NCBI GenBank assembly: GCA_025928265.1
Contig: JAICJV010000012.1
Coordinates: forward strand, 1-48,493
DNA from: Thermoleophilaceae bacterium
GTDB lineage: Bacteria > Actinomycetota > Thermoleophilia > Solirubrobacterales > Thermoleophilaceae
Direction of reading: 5' to 3'
DNA length: 48,493 bases
Numbering within the stretch: position 1 is the stretch's first letter; each line of letters opens with the position of its first letter. Both the position numbers and the translations under genes were made by a program. A model generated the notes under the pieces. It was not told the DNA's origin and made no database searches. It saw nothing but the letters and a program-made list of their open reading frames with translations. Positions 40,016 through 48,414 of the stretch are shown piece by piece.

Positions 40016-41362
40016 ATGCCCACGCGGCGGGGCGGGCAGGTCGCTGCACGGGTGACGACTATTGCGCTGGTGGCGCTCGGCGTCGTGGCCGTCGGGTACC
40101 TCCTGTTCGCCCGCGGGGCCTCGTACGAGGTGGTGCTCTCGCTCGACAACGCGAGCCAGCTCGTGAAGGGCGACCAGGTCAAGGTCGGCGGCGTGTCGGT
40201 CGGCTCCGTGTCGAAGCTCGAGCTCGGGCAGGACGCACGTGCGCGCATCGAGCTCTCGATCAGCGACGACAGCATCTGGCCACTGCACCGGGGCACGAAG
40301 GCCGAGGTCCGGTCGGCGTCGCTGGCAGGCGTCGCGAACCGCTACGTGGCCCTCACTCCGGGGCCCGTGAACAACCCGGAGATCGCGCCCGGGGGCACCA
40401 TCCCCGCGCACGACACGCAGTCCGAGGTCGACCTCGACGAGATCCTCAACGCGCTGAACCCCCAGACACTGCGCGACCTGAAGTTCCTCACGCGCAACGG
40501 AGCCGGCGCGCTGCGGGGGCGCGGGCGGCAGCTCGGCCGCGCGCTCACCTACCTGGACCCGGCCCTGTCGCAGGCGGATGCGCTCGACCGTGAGCTGCTC
40601 CACGACCAGGGCCGCTTCGCGCGCTTCCTCGTCGAGTCGGCCGACGTGGTGTCGGCGGTGGCATCGCGGCGGCCGCAGCTCGAGCAGCTCGTCACGTCGG
40701 GGCGCGCGACCCTCGGCGAGATAGCCGGCCGCGACGCGGCGCTCGACTCGCTGCTGCGGCGAATGCCGGGGACGCTGCGCGAGGGCAACACGACGCTCGT
40801 GAACCTGCGGGCGGCGCTCGGCGATGTCGATCCCACGCTGCGGGCCGCCCGCCCGGTCGCGCGGCCGCTGGCAGACACGCTCGGGCTCCTCCGGCCGACC
40901 GCGCACGACCTGCGCCCGCTCGTCACTCGGCTCCGGAGCACGCTCGACCGCCCCGGCTCCGGCGACCTGATCGGTGTGCTGCGCGAGCTGCCGCCGCTGG
41001 AGCGGAGCGCGGTCCCGGCGCTCACCTCGGCGACGGCCACGGTCGACGACCTGATCCCGATCCTCACGGAGGTGCGTCCGTACACGCCGGACGTCATCGG
41101 CGGTCTCTTCAACGGCTTTGGCGGAACGACCGGCGGCTATTACGACGCGAACGGCCACTACACGCGGATCTCCTTCCAGTCGAGCACCTACTCGCCCGAG
41201 GGCATCGCCTCGCTTCTGCCGATTCCATCGTCGGTGCCCGGCCTGACGGGCTACGAGCGCGACAACACCGCGCGCTGCCCTGGCGCGGCAACCCAGCCGG
41301 CGCCCGACCGGTCGAACCCGCGCCACGTCGCCGGCTGCGACCCCGGGGACGGGCCACCGTGA
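40016..41362 (+). CDS. Mce family protein (MlaD domain), first of six
   Basis: Predicted 448 residues from the ATG at 40016, with a GGAGGAGG site upstream. One N-terminal membrane anchor (VTTIALVALGVVAVGYLLFA) is followed by an MlaD/MCE domain (about 35-115; SLDNASQLVKGDQVKVGGVSVGSVSKLEL, RSASLAGVANRYVALTPGP). A long helical region with many Arg/Leu heptads and a Gly/Pro-rich C-terminal tail follow. MCE proteins build hydrophobic tunnels that carry lipids between membranes or import sterols and fatty acids. It heads six consecutive, overlapping mce genes. Confidence 0.92.
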   Translation: MPTRRGGQVAARVTTIALVALGVVAVGYLLFARGASYEVVLSLDNASQLVKGDQVKVGGVSVGSVSKLELGQDARARIELSISDDSIWPLHRGTKAEVRSASLAGVANRYVALTPGPVNNPEIAPGGTIPAHDTQSEVDLDEILNALNPQTLRDLKFLTRNGAGALRGRGRQLGRALTYLDPALSQADALDRELLHDQGRFARFLVESADVVSAVASRRPQLEQLVTSGRATLGEIAGRDAALDSLLRRMPGTLREGNTTLVNLRAALGDVDPTLRAARPVARPLADTLGLLRPTAHDLRPLVTRLRSTLDRPGSGDLIGVLRELPPLERSAVPALTSATATVDDLIPILTEVRPYTPDVIGGLFNGFGGTTGGYYDANGHYTRISFQSSTYSPEGIASLLPIPSSVPGLTGYERDNTARCPGAATQPAPDRSNPRHVAGCDPGDGPP

Positions 41363-42774
41363 TCGCGCGGCTGGCAGCCGCCGCCGCGGGCGTGACGGCG
41401 CTGATCGCAGCGCTGATCTTCATGGGTGTGAGGGGCGCAGGACCGACGCCCTACCGGGTCGACGCCATCTTCGACAACGCGGACTTCCTCGTGGCCGGGC
41501 AGGACGTGAAGATCGCGGGCGCGGTGGAGGGCGACGTCAAGGCGGTGCGCCTGGCTCCCGATCACCGCGCGCGGGTGGAGATGGAGGTACGGCGCGAGTT
41601 CGGTCCCTTCCACACCGACGCGACGTGCTCGATCCGTCCCGAGAGCCTGATCGGCGAGAAGTTCGTGGACTGCGACCCCGGCTCGCCGAAGGGCCGGGCG
41701 CTCACAGGGTCCGCGGCGGTCGTACCGCTCCAGAACAACCACTCCCCGGTCGACCTCGACCTCGTCCTCTCGGCGCTTCGCCTGCCGTACCGGTCGCGAT
41801 TGACGGTGCTCATCAACGAGCTCGGCGTCGGGCTCGCGGGGCGCCCTGCCGAACTGAACGCCGCCATCCGCCGCGCCAACCCCGCGATCCAGCGCGCGAA
41901 CGACGTGCTGAGCATCCTCAACCGCGACCGGCGAACGCTCGGCCACCTGATCGACGCGTCCGACACGGTGCTCTCGTCGCTCGCCGCGCACCGCGGCGAC
42001 GTGCGCGACTTCATCGGCCGTGCCGACAAGGTCGCCACCGCCGTCGCGGACCGCCGCGGCGACCTCGGCGTGGCGATCGACCGGCTGCCGCCGATGCTTC
42101 AGCGGCTGGAACCGGCGGCCAACGACCTGGCCGCCTTCGCCACCGAGGCCCGGCCCGTCGCGCGCGAGCTGCACAGCGCGGCGCAACCGCTCGCGAACCT
42201 GCTCGGCGACTTCGGGCCGCTCAGCGACGCCGCGCGGCCGACCCTGGTCAAGCTGAACGAGCTGTCGGTGACCGGCCGGCGTGCGGTGCGCTCCGCCAAG
42301 CCGGTCGCCGCGAAGCTGTTGCCGATCGCGCGGCAGCTGCCGGAGGCGGCGCGGATCGGGCGCGATCTGACCGACTCGCTGAAGGCGCGCGGCGTGCCGG
42401 AGGGGCTCCTGAAGTTCCTCTATTTCGGCTCGGCCGCGGTCGCGCGCTTCGACAGCTACTCGCACATCCTGCCGAGCTACCAGATCGCAGGGAACTGCGC
42501 GGTGTATGCGACCAAGCCTGTCGCGGGGTGTGATGCGCACTTCGGTGGGTCGGTGGCGGCGGGTGGAAAGGGAAAGCGGAAAGCGGAAAGCGGAAAGCGG
42601 GGGCGGCGGTCTCGGCCGCACCGTCGGCCTTCGAGCGCTCCGACTTCGAGCTCGCCATCTGCGTCGCCCACCCCTGCAGCTCCGGCGGCTCCCACTTTGC
42701 CCGCACCTTCTGCGCCTGCGCCTGCCGCGCCGCCGGACGTCACGCACATCCTCGACTACCTGCTGGGCCGGTGA
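41359..42774 (+). CDS. Mce family protein, second of six, with low-complexity tail
   Basis: Predicted 471 residues, GTG overlapping the first mce gene (GTGA). N-terminal anchor (LAAAAAGVTALIAALIFMG), MCE domain (DAIFDNADFLVAGQDVKIAGAVEGDVKAVRL, RPESLIGEKFVDCDPG) and helical region to about residue 395. From 42541 the tail changes: a GGAAAGC tandem repeat encodes Lys/Arg/Ser residues, then a Pro/Ala/Ser-rich stretch leads to DVTHILDYLLGR. The tail differs in composition from the rest of the gene and may vary in length. Confidence 0.9.
   Translation: MIARLAAAAAGVTALIAALIFMGVRGAGPTPYRVDAIFDNADFLVAGQDVKIAGAVEGDVKAVRLAPDHRARVEMEVRREFGPFHTDATCSIRPESLIGEKFVDCDPGSPKGRALTGSAAVVPLQNNHSPVDLDLVLSALRLPYRSRLTVLINELGVGLAGRPAELNAAIRRANPAIQRANDVLSILNRDRRTLGHLIDASDTVLSSLAAHRGDVRDFIGRADKVATAVADRRGDLGVAIDRLPPMLQRLEPAANDLAAFATEARPVARELHSAAQPLANLLGDFGPLSDAARPTLVKLNELSVTGRRAVRSAKPVAAKLLPIARQLPEAARIGRDLTDSLKARGVPEGLLKFLYFGSAAVARFDSYSHILPSYQIAGNCAVYATKPVAGCDAHFGGSVAAGGKGKRKAESGKRGRRSRPHRRPSSAPTSSSPSASPTPAAPAAPTLPAPSAPAPAAPPDVTHILDYLLGR
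42565..42600 (+). repeat. Heptanucleotide tandem repeat (GGAAAGC) inside an mce gene
   Basis: Four perfect GGAAAGC units (42571-42598), preceded by a GGAAAG partial unit and followed by GG. A 7-base unit in a reading frame means that gaining or losing one copy would shift the frame of the C-terminal tail. The local bases are A/G-rich, unlike the surrounding gene. Confidence 0.85.
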
Positions 42775-44120
42775 GGCAGAACTCCAACACGAGCATTGTC
42801 GGCTCGCCGATCCTCATCGGGGCGATCACCGTGCTCGTGACGGTGGTCGCCGTCTTCCTCTCGTACAACGCCAACGAGGGGCTGCCGTTCATCCCGACCT
42901 ATGACGTGAACGCGCTCGTGCCGGACGCCGCGGGCCTGGTCGAGGGCAACGAGGTGCGGATCGGCGGCAAGCGCGTGGGCGTCGTGGGCGCCATCGCCGC
43001 GCAACCGACGCGTACCGGCACCGTCGCCAAACTCGCGCTGAAGCTCGACAAGACGACGCAGCCGCTCTACTCCGGCGCGCGGGTTGCGGTCCGCGCGCGC
43101 TCCGCGCTCGGGCTGAAGTACGTCGAGCTCACGCCGAACCACGCGGGCAGGCCGCTGAGCCCGGGGCAGTCGCTGTCACTTGCGGCGGCGACGCCGGCGG
43201 TGGACCTCGACCACGTCCTGAACGCACTCGACCAGAAGACGCGCCGGTCGCTGCAGCTGGCGGTCGCCGGGCTCGGCGACGGCGTGGCGGGACGCGGCAC
43301 CGACCTGAACGACGCGATCGCAAGCTTCCCGCCGCTGCTCGAGCACGGGCGGCGCGTGGCGGCCAACCTCGCCGACCCGCGGACGAACCTGAGCGGCCTC
43401 GTGCGCGGCGCCGCCCGCGCCACCGGCGAGCTCGCCCCGGTGGCTCCGCAGCTCGGATCCCTCGTGCGCGCGTCGAGCACCACGGCGGGGGCGCTCGCGT
43501 CGGTCGACGGCGACGTCCGCCGGGTGCTAGAGGGCCTCCCGCCGACGCTCGACAACGCGACCCGCACGCTCGCCGTCGCGCAGCCCGTCCTCTCCGATGC
43601 CCGCGGCCTCATCCACGACATCCAGCCCGGGGCGCGCGTGCTCGCGCCGGCGGCGGCGAAGCTCCACGCGGCCGTCAGCACCGGCATTCCCGTGGTGCGC
43701 CGCGCGGTCGCGCTGTCAGACCGGCTGCGCGCGTCACTCGCCGCCCTGGACGTCCTCGCGTCGGATCCGTTCACGCGTGGGTCGCTCGACCGCCTGCTTC
43801 CCGTCGTGAACACCGCGCTGCCGGTGCTCCGCTTCGTCGCACCGATGCAGACGGTCTGCAACTACCTCGGACACTGGGCGGAGAACACCTCCTCGAGCAT
43901 CTCCGAGGGCGACGCCTCGGGCACCTGGTTCCGCACGCTCGTGATCGCCAATACCGACGAGTTCCGCGCCCAGGCGAAGCCGTCGCCGGGCCTCCACTTC
44001 AACCCGTATGGGAACACGGCCGCCCCCGGCCAGACGCACGAGTGCGAGACGGGCAACGAGCCGTACCTGCCGGGGCAGCGCATCGGGCACGTGCCCGGGA
44101 ACCAGGGCGTGAACAGGTGA
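42771..44120 (+). CDS. Mce family protein, third of six
   Basis: Predicted 449 residues, GTG overlapping the previous stop (GTGA). N-terminal anchor (ILIGAITVLVTVVAVFLSYNA), MCE domain with LVPDAAGLVEGNEVRIGGKRVGVV and ARSALGLKYVELTPNH, then a helical region with heptad-like Leu/Ala. The C-terminal part (APMQTVCNYLGHWAENTSSS, SPGLHFNPYGNTAAPGQTHEC, PYLPGQRIG) contains paired Cys residues, likely disulfide-linked outside the cell. Role as for the other Mce proteins of the block. Confidence 0.92.
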   Translation: MRQNSNTSIVGSPILIGAITVLVTVVAVFLSYNANEGLPFIPTYDVNALVPDAAGLVEGNEVRIGGKRVGVVGAIAAQPTRTGTVAKLALKLDKTTQPLYSGARVAVRARSALGLKYVELTPNHAGRPLSPGQSLSLAAATPAVDLDHVLNALDQKTRRSLQLAVAGLGDGVAGRGTDLNDAIASFPPLLEHGRRVAANLADPRTNLSGLVRGAARATGELAPVAPQLGSLVRASSTTAGALASVDGDVRRVLEGLPPTLDNATRTLAVAQPVLSDARGLIHDIQPGARVLAPAAAKLHAAVSTGIPVVRRAVALSDRLRASLAALDVLASDPFTRGSLDRLLPVVNTALPVLRFVAPMQTVCNYLGHWAENTSSSISEGDASGTWFRTLVIANTDEFRAQAKPSPGLHFNPYGNTAAPGQTHECETGNEPYLPGQRIGHVPGNQGVNR

Positions 44121-45520
44121 AGCGGCGCGAGCGCAGGCGGCTGACCCCGTTCGCGGCCGGGATCGGGACGATCGTGCTGATCGCGATCGCTGCCTACTTC
44201 GCGTTCGGCGGGAGCGTGCCGTGGAAGCAGCAGCACCTGTTCAAGGCGGTCGTGCGGTCGGCGAACGAGCTCCAGGCGCGCTCGCCCGTGCGCATCGCGG
44301 GCGTGACCGTCGGCCAGGTCACGAAGGTCGAGCGCGGGCCCGGCTCGGCGGCGACGGTCACGTTCTACCTCGCCGACTCCGGCCTGCCGATCCATCGCGA
44401 CGCGACGCTCAAGATTCGCCCACGGCTGTTCCTCGAGGGCAACTTCTTCGTCGATCTCGAGCCGGGCACGCCGTCGTCGCCGAACCTGCCCGACGGCGGG
44501 ACGATCCCCATCACCCAGACGGCGGGCCCGGTGCAGCTCGACCAGGTGCTCACGTCACTCGGTTCGGGCACGCGGAGCGACCTGCAGCGTTTCCTGCACG
44601 AGCTGTCGCAGTCGGTCGACAAGGGCGGCGCGCAGCACTTCCGCCGGCTGGTTCCGCTGCTCGAGCCCGCGTTCCTGAAGACGGCCATCGCCACGCAGGC
44701 GCTGCGCGGCGAGCACCCAGGCGATCTCGCGGGCTTCATCGGCGACGGCGAGCGCACCGCGCGCGCCCTGTCGTCGCGGAGCCGGGACCTGCCCGTACTC
44801 GTGGAGTCGCTGAACACGACCCTGACCACGCTCGCGGAACGGCAGGCACAGGTGGGACGCTCGCTCACCGCGCTTGCCGACATCGCCGGTCACGCGCCAT
44901 CCACCTTCAAGGCTCTGAACGGACTGTTCCCGTCGCTGCGCGCGATCTCGTTGGAGGCACGTCCGGGGCTGCGGGCGGCGCCCGCCACGCTGGCGCTCGC
45001 CGACCCGCTGCTGGTACAGGCGCGCGCGATCGTGAGCCACGACGAGCTGCCCGCGCTGCTCGATCAGCTCGATCCGGCCGTGCGCACGCTCAGCGTTCTG
45101 GGGCCACGGCTCCGGGGGTCGCTCGGCAAGCTCCAGCCGATCACCGAGTGCGTGCGCCTCCACGCGATCCCGGTGCTGAAGGGCTCGGTGGTCGACCCTC
45201 CCCACACGACCGGGCGGCCCATCTACCGCGAGATCCTCGACTCGACCGTCGGGCTGGCGTCGGCGTCGCAGAACTTCACGGGCGACGGCCCGGCCGTGCG
45301 CTACCACGCGGGCTTCGGCGACCAGATCGTGACGACCGGAAAGGTGCCCGGGCTCGGCGAGCCGCTTGTCGGCCTGACGTCGCAGCCGATCCTGGGATCT
45401 CGCCCCCGCTACACCGCGAATCCGCCCCCGTTCCGGCCGGACGTGCAGTGCATCAGCCAGCGGCCGGTCGACCTCTCGGCGGAGACCGGGCCGGCGCCAC
45501 AGCAGGGGACGGCGCCGTGA
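44117..45520 (+). CDS. Mce family protein, fourth of six
   Basis: Predicted 467 residues from the GTG at 44117 (GTGA overlap). Positively charged start (VKRRERRRL), membrane anchor (AAGIGTIVLIAIAAYFAFGG), MCE domain (VVRSANELQARSPVRIAGVTVGQVTKVERG; RPRLFLEGNFFVDLEPG), then long helices. The C-terminal part (HAGFGDQIVTTGKVPG, RYTANPPPFRPDVQC) is a Pro-rich tail with a Cys. The frame remains open 75 bases further upstream inside the previous gene, but this is not used. Confidence 0.92.
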   Translation: MKRRERRRLTPFAAGIGTIVLIAIAAYFAFGGSVPWKQQHLFKAVVRSANELQARSPVRIAGVTVGQVTKVERGPGSAATVTFYLADSGLPIHRDATLKIRPRLFLEGNFFVDLEPGTPSSPNLPDGGTIPITQTAGPVQLDQVLTSLGSGTRSDLQRFLHELSQSVDKGGAQHFRRLVPLLEPAFLKTAIATQALRGEHPGDLAGFIGDGERTARALSSRSRDLPVLVESLNTTLTTLAERQAQVGRSLTALADIAGHAPSTFKALNGLFPSLRAISLEARPGLRAAPATLALADPLLVQARAIVSHDELPALLDQLDPAVRTLSVLGPRLRGSLGKLQPITECVRLHAIPVLKGSVVDPPHTTGRPIYREILDSTVGLASASQNFTGDGPAVRYHAGFGDQIVTTGKVPGLGEPLVGLTSQPILGSRPRYTANPPPFRPDVQCISQRPVDLSAETGPAPQQGTAP

Positions 45521-46818
45521 GACTGCGACGCGCGCTCCGCATGCATTGGGTCCACGCGGTCACGCTCGGCGGGATCATCGTGGTCGCGCTCGCGGTCACC
45601 GGCTACGTGACCGCCCACCAGCGGCTGCACTTCCCCTGGCAGCACGAGCGGACCATCTACGCAGAGTTCTCGAGCGCCCAGGCCGTGACCCCCGGGCAGG
45701 GGCAGACCGTGAACGTGGCCGGGGTCGCCGTCGGCGAGGTCGGCGAGGTGCGGCTGAAGCAGGGCCGCGCGGTCGTGCAGCTCAAGCTCACCTCGAAGGA
45801 CCTCGGGCCGGTCTACCGCAACGCGCACCTGTTGCTGCGCCCGAAGACGGGCCTCAACGACATGTCGGTGGCCATGGACCCGGGCACTCCCAACCCGGCC
45901 CTGCCGGACAGGGGGGCGTTGAAGGACGGCGACACGCTCCCTGTCTGGAACACGCTCGCCACGGTGAACCCGGACGAGGTTCTCGCCGCGCTCGACGCCG
46001 ACACGCGCAACTACCTGGCCACCGTGGCGAACGCGGGCGGCCAGGGGCTGCGCGGCCGCGGACGCGACCTGCGCCGGCTCGTCGCGGCGTCGGAGCCGAC
46101 CGCCCGCCAGGCCGCCGCGGTAATGGGCGCGCTTGCCGACCGCCGCAGGAAGGTCGCACGAATCACCGCGAACCTGCGGGCTCTCGCAAGGGAGGCGGCG
46201 TCGAGGGACAACGAGCTGGCGAGCCTCGTGGACGGCAGCACGGCGTCGTTCCAGACGATCGCCGGGCGCAACGGCCAACTCGCCGCAGCGGTCGATCGCC
46301 TGCCCGGAGCACTGGGCGCCACCGACCGCGCGCTCACCGCCACCACCGGCCTCGCAACCGACCTGGCGCCTGCCCTCACCGCGCTCCGCCCGACCGTGCG
46401 CGGGCTCGCGCCGGCGCTCGTCGACGTTCGCCCCCTGCTGCGCGATGCCCTCCCCACGGTGCGCGACCAGCTGCGCCCGCTCGTCCGCGACACCACGCCG
46501 CTCGTGAAGCAGCTGCGCCCCTCGCTCGACGCACTCAAGACCGCGCAGCCGAACCTCGACCGCTCACTCGACGTGCTCACCTACGTCGCCAACGAGCTGG
46601 GGTACAACCCGCCCGGCACGGAGGAGGGATACCTCTTCTGGCTCGCCTGGTTCTTCCACAACTCGGCGTCGATGCTGTCGATCCAGGACGCGCACGGCAC
46701 GGTCTGGCGCGGCCTCGTGATGGTGGGCTGCTCGACCGCCGGCCAGGTCATCGCGGCCAACCCGGCGCTGGGGCCGCTCGGCACGAACGCGTTCTGTCCC
46801 TCGAAGGCGGGGCCGTAG
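45517..46818 (+). CDS. Mce family protein, fifth of six
   Basis: Predicted 433 residues from the GTG at 45517 (GTGA overlap). Anchor helix (VTLGGIIVVALAVTGYVTA), MCE domain (EFSSAQAVTPGQGQTVNVAGVAVGEVGEV; LRPKTGLNDMSVAMDPG), helical region, and a C-terminal end with WLAWFFHNSASMLSIQDAHG and two Cys residues. There is no lipobox, unlike the lipoprotein MceE of mycobacterial operons. Shares one base with the next start (TAGTG). Confidence 0.92.
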   Translation: MRLRRALRMHWVHAVTLGGIIVVALAVTGYVTAHQRLHFPWQHERTIYAEFSSAQAVTPGQGQTVNVAGVAVGEVGEVRLKQGRAVVQLKLTSKDLGPVYRNAHLLLRPKTGLNDMSVAMDPGTPNPALPDRGALKDGDTLPVWNTLATVNPDEVLAALDADTRNYLATVANAGGQGLRGRGRDLRRLVAASEPTARQAAAVMGALADRRRKVARITANLRALAREAASRDNELASLVDGSTASFQTIAGRNGQLAAAVDRLPGALGATDRALTATTGLATDLAPALTALRPTVRGLAPALVDVRPLLRDALPTVRDQLRPLVRDTTPLVKQLRPSLDALKTAQPNLDRSLDVLTYVANELGYNPPGTEEGYLFWLAWFFHNSASMLSIQDAHGTVWRGLVMVGCSTAGQVIAANPALGPLGTNAFCPSKAGP

Positions 46819-48215
46819 TGCAGAAGACGGCTCCCAGCCTCGGCCGGATCGCGGCGATGGTGATCTTCGCGCTGTCGTGCTTCGCGATCCTCCTGTTCCT
46901 GTGGAAGTCGTTCGGCGGCCCGTCGCCGATCGCGCCAGCGCAGTACCGCTTCTCCGCCGACTTCCCCGAGGCCACACAGCTCGCGGACGCGGCCGACGTG
47001 CGCATCTCCGGCGTGACGGTGGGCCGGGTGGTGAGCATCGACCTCGCGCGCGACCGGACGCGCGCTCTGATGGAGATCGACCCGCGCTACGCGCCGATCC
47101 CGCGCAACACGAAGGCGATCCTGCGGCAGAAGACGCTGCTCGGCGAGACCTATGTCGAGCTGACGCCGGGCGACCGCCGGTCCGGGGAGCTGCCCGACGG
47201 CGGTGCGCTGCCGCGCAACCAGGTGGTGCCGACCACGCAGCTCGACGAGATCACGCGCTCGCTCGACCCGCGCACTCGAGCCGACCTCCAGCTGCTGGTG
47301 CGTGAGCTGGCGCACGCCACGAACGGCCGCTCGCAGGCCATCAACGACACGCTCGGCAACGTCGGCCCGTTCGCCGGCGACACGACCGACGTGCTCGAGA
47401 TCCTCGACCAACAGCATGGGGCGCTGCGCCGGGTCGTGCGCGACACGGGCGTGGTCCTGGGCGCCGTGTCGCAGCGCCAGGGCGACCTCTCGGGGCTGGT
47501 GCGCGCGGGCGACCGCGTGCTCTCGACCACAGCCGCGCGCAACCGCGAGCTGGCCGACATCGTGCGGATCCTTCCGACCACGCTCGCCGAGCTCCAGCCG
47601 ACCCTCGACGCGGTCCGAGGCACGTCGATCCTCGCGCGCCCGGTCGTGTCCGAGCTGCGCCCCGCCGCCCGTGCGCTCGGCCCCACGCTGATCGACGCGG
47701 AGGCACTGGCGCCGGACCTGCAGGCGCTGTTCGGGGATCTCGACCGCGTCGTGACGCTGTCGCGTACGGGCCTCCCTGCCTTCACACGGATCGTCGACAA
47801 CCTGCGTCCCGTGATGCACGTGCTCGTGCCGACGCTCCAGCAGGCCGGCCCCGTCGTCGATTACCTCGCGCTCTACAAGCAGGAGGTCGTGAGCGCGATC
47901 GCCAACCTGGCGGCTTCGACACAGGGGACCGAGCGGCCGTCGCCGGGCGCCGCGCCGATCCACTACATCCGCGCGCTGGTGCCGTTCACCGCCGAGGGCG
48001 CCGCCGTGCAGGCCCGCCGCTACGGGACGAACCGCCACAACCCCTACTTCGTGCCGATGGGCCTCCTCAAGCTCTCATCGGGGCTCGAGTCGTTCGACTG
48101 CCAGAACGCCGGCAACCCGGGCAGCGGCGAACCGGCACCGCCGTGCAGGGTCCAGCAGCCGCTCGAGTTCCAGGGCAAGCGCAATGCCTACCCGCACGTG
48201 GATCCGGCGCCGTAG
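46818..48215 (+). CDS. Mce family protein, sixth of six
   Basis: Predicted 465 residues from the GTG at 46818, which uses the last base of the previous TAG. Anchor (RIAAMVIFALSCFAILLFLW), MCE domain (SADFPEATQLADAADVRISGVTVGRVVSIDL; RQKTLLGETYVELTPG) and helical region. Cys residues near the C-terminus (FDCQNAG, PPCRVQQP) suggest a disulfide. It closes the block; its order and size match the mceF position of mycobacterial operons. Confidence 0.92.
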   Translation: MQKTAPSLGRIAAMVIFALSCFAILLFLWKSFGGPSPIAPAQYRFSADFPEATQLADAADVRISGVTVGRVVSIDLARDRTRALMEIDPRYAPIPRNTKAILRQKTLLGETYVELTPGDRRSGELPDGGALPRNQVVPTTQLDEITRSLDPRTRADLQLLVRELAHATNGRSQAINDTLGNVGPFAGDTTDVLEILDQQHGALRRVVRDTGVVLGAVSQRQGDLSGLVRAGDRVLSTTAARNRELADIVRILPTTLAELQPTLDAVRGTSILARPVVSELRPAARALGPTLIDAEALAPDLQALFGDLDRVVTLSRTGLPAFTRIVDNLRPVMHVLVPTLQQAGPVVDYLALYKQEVVSAIANLAASTQGTERPSPGAAPIHYIRALVPFTAEGAAVQARRYGTNRHNPYFVPMGLLKLSSGLESFDCQNAGNPGSGEPAPPCRVQQPLEFQGKRNAYPHVDPAP

Positions 48216-48263
48216 CGCCGTTGCTCGGCCATTCACGTCCATTTAGAGTCGGCCGCAACCGAG

Positions 48264-48270
48264 AAGGAGG
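48264..48270 (+). promoter_or_regulatory. Strong ribosome binding site in a frame not used by the SHOCT ORF
   Basis: AAGGAGG is followed four bases later by GTG at 48275. That GTG opens a frame two bases out of phase with the SHOCT-coding frame starting at 48298. Confidence 0.5.
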
Positions 48271-48297
48271 ACCTGTGTCAGCCCTCTGGGCGCAAGC

Positions 48298-48414
48298 GTG
48301 CCCGCCGATCCTGTCGACCAGCTCGCAAAGCTCGCCGATCTGCGTGACCGCGGCGTGCCGTCAGACGACGAGTTCGACGCCCAGAAGAAGCGGATTCTGG
48401 GCGACGGCGCTTAG
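48298..48414 (+). CDS. Tiny SHOCT-domain protein
   Basis: From the GTG at 48298 this encodes 38 residues containing ADPVDQLAKLADLRDRGVPS and DDEFDAQKKRILGDG, which is a SHOCT (short C-terminal helical) module, usually found at the end of proteins or alone in Actinobacteria. The strong ribosome binding site at 48264-48270 serves a GTG at 48275 in another frame, so the real start is uncertain (a CTG at 48286 is in frame). Its stop overlaps the minus-strand gene stop by 3 bases, which supports the end position. Function unknown. Confidence 0.55.
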   Translation: MPADPVDQLAKLADLRDRGVPSDDEFDAQKKRILGDGA

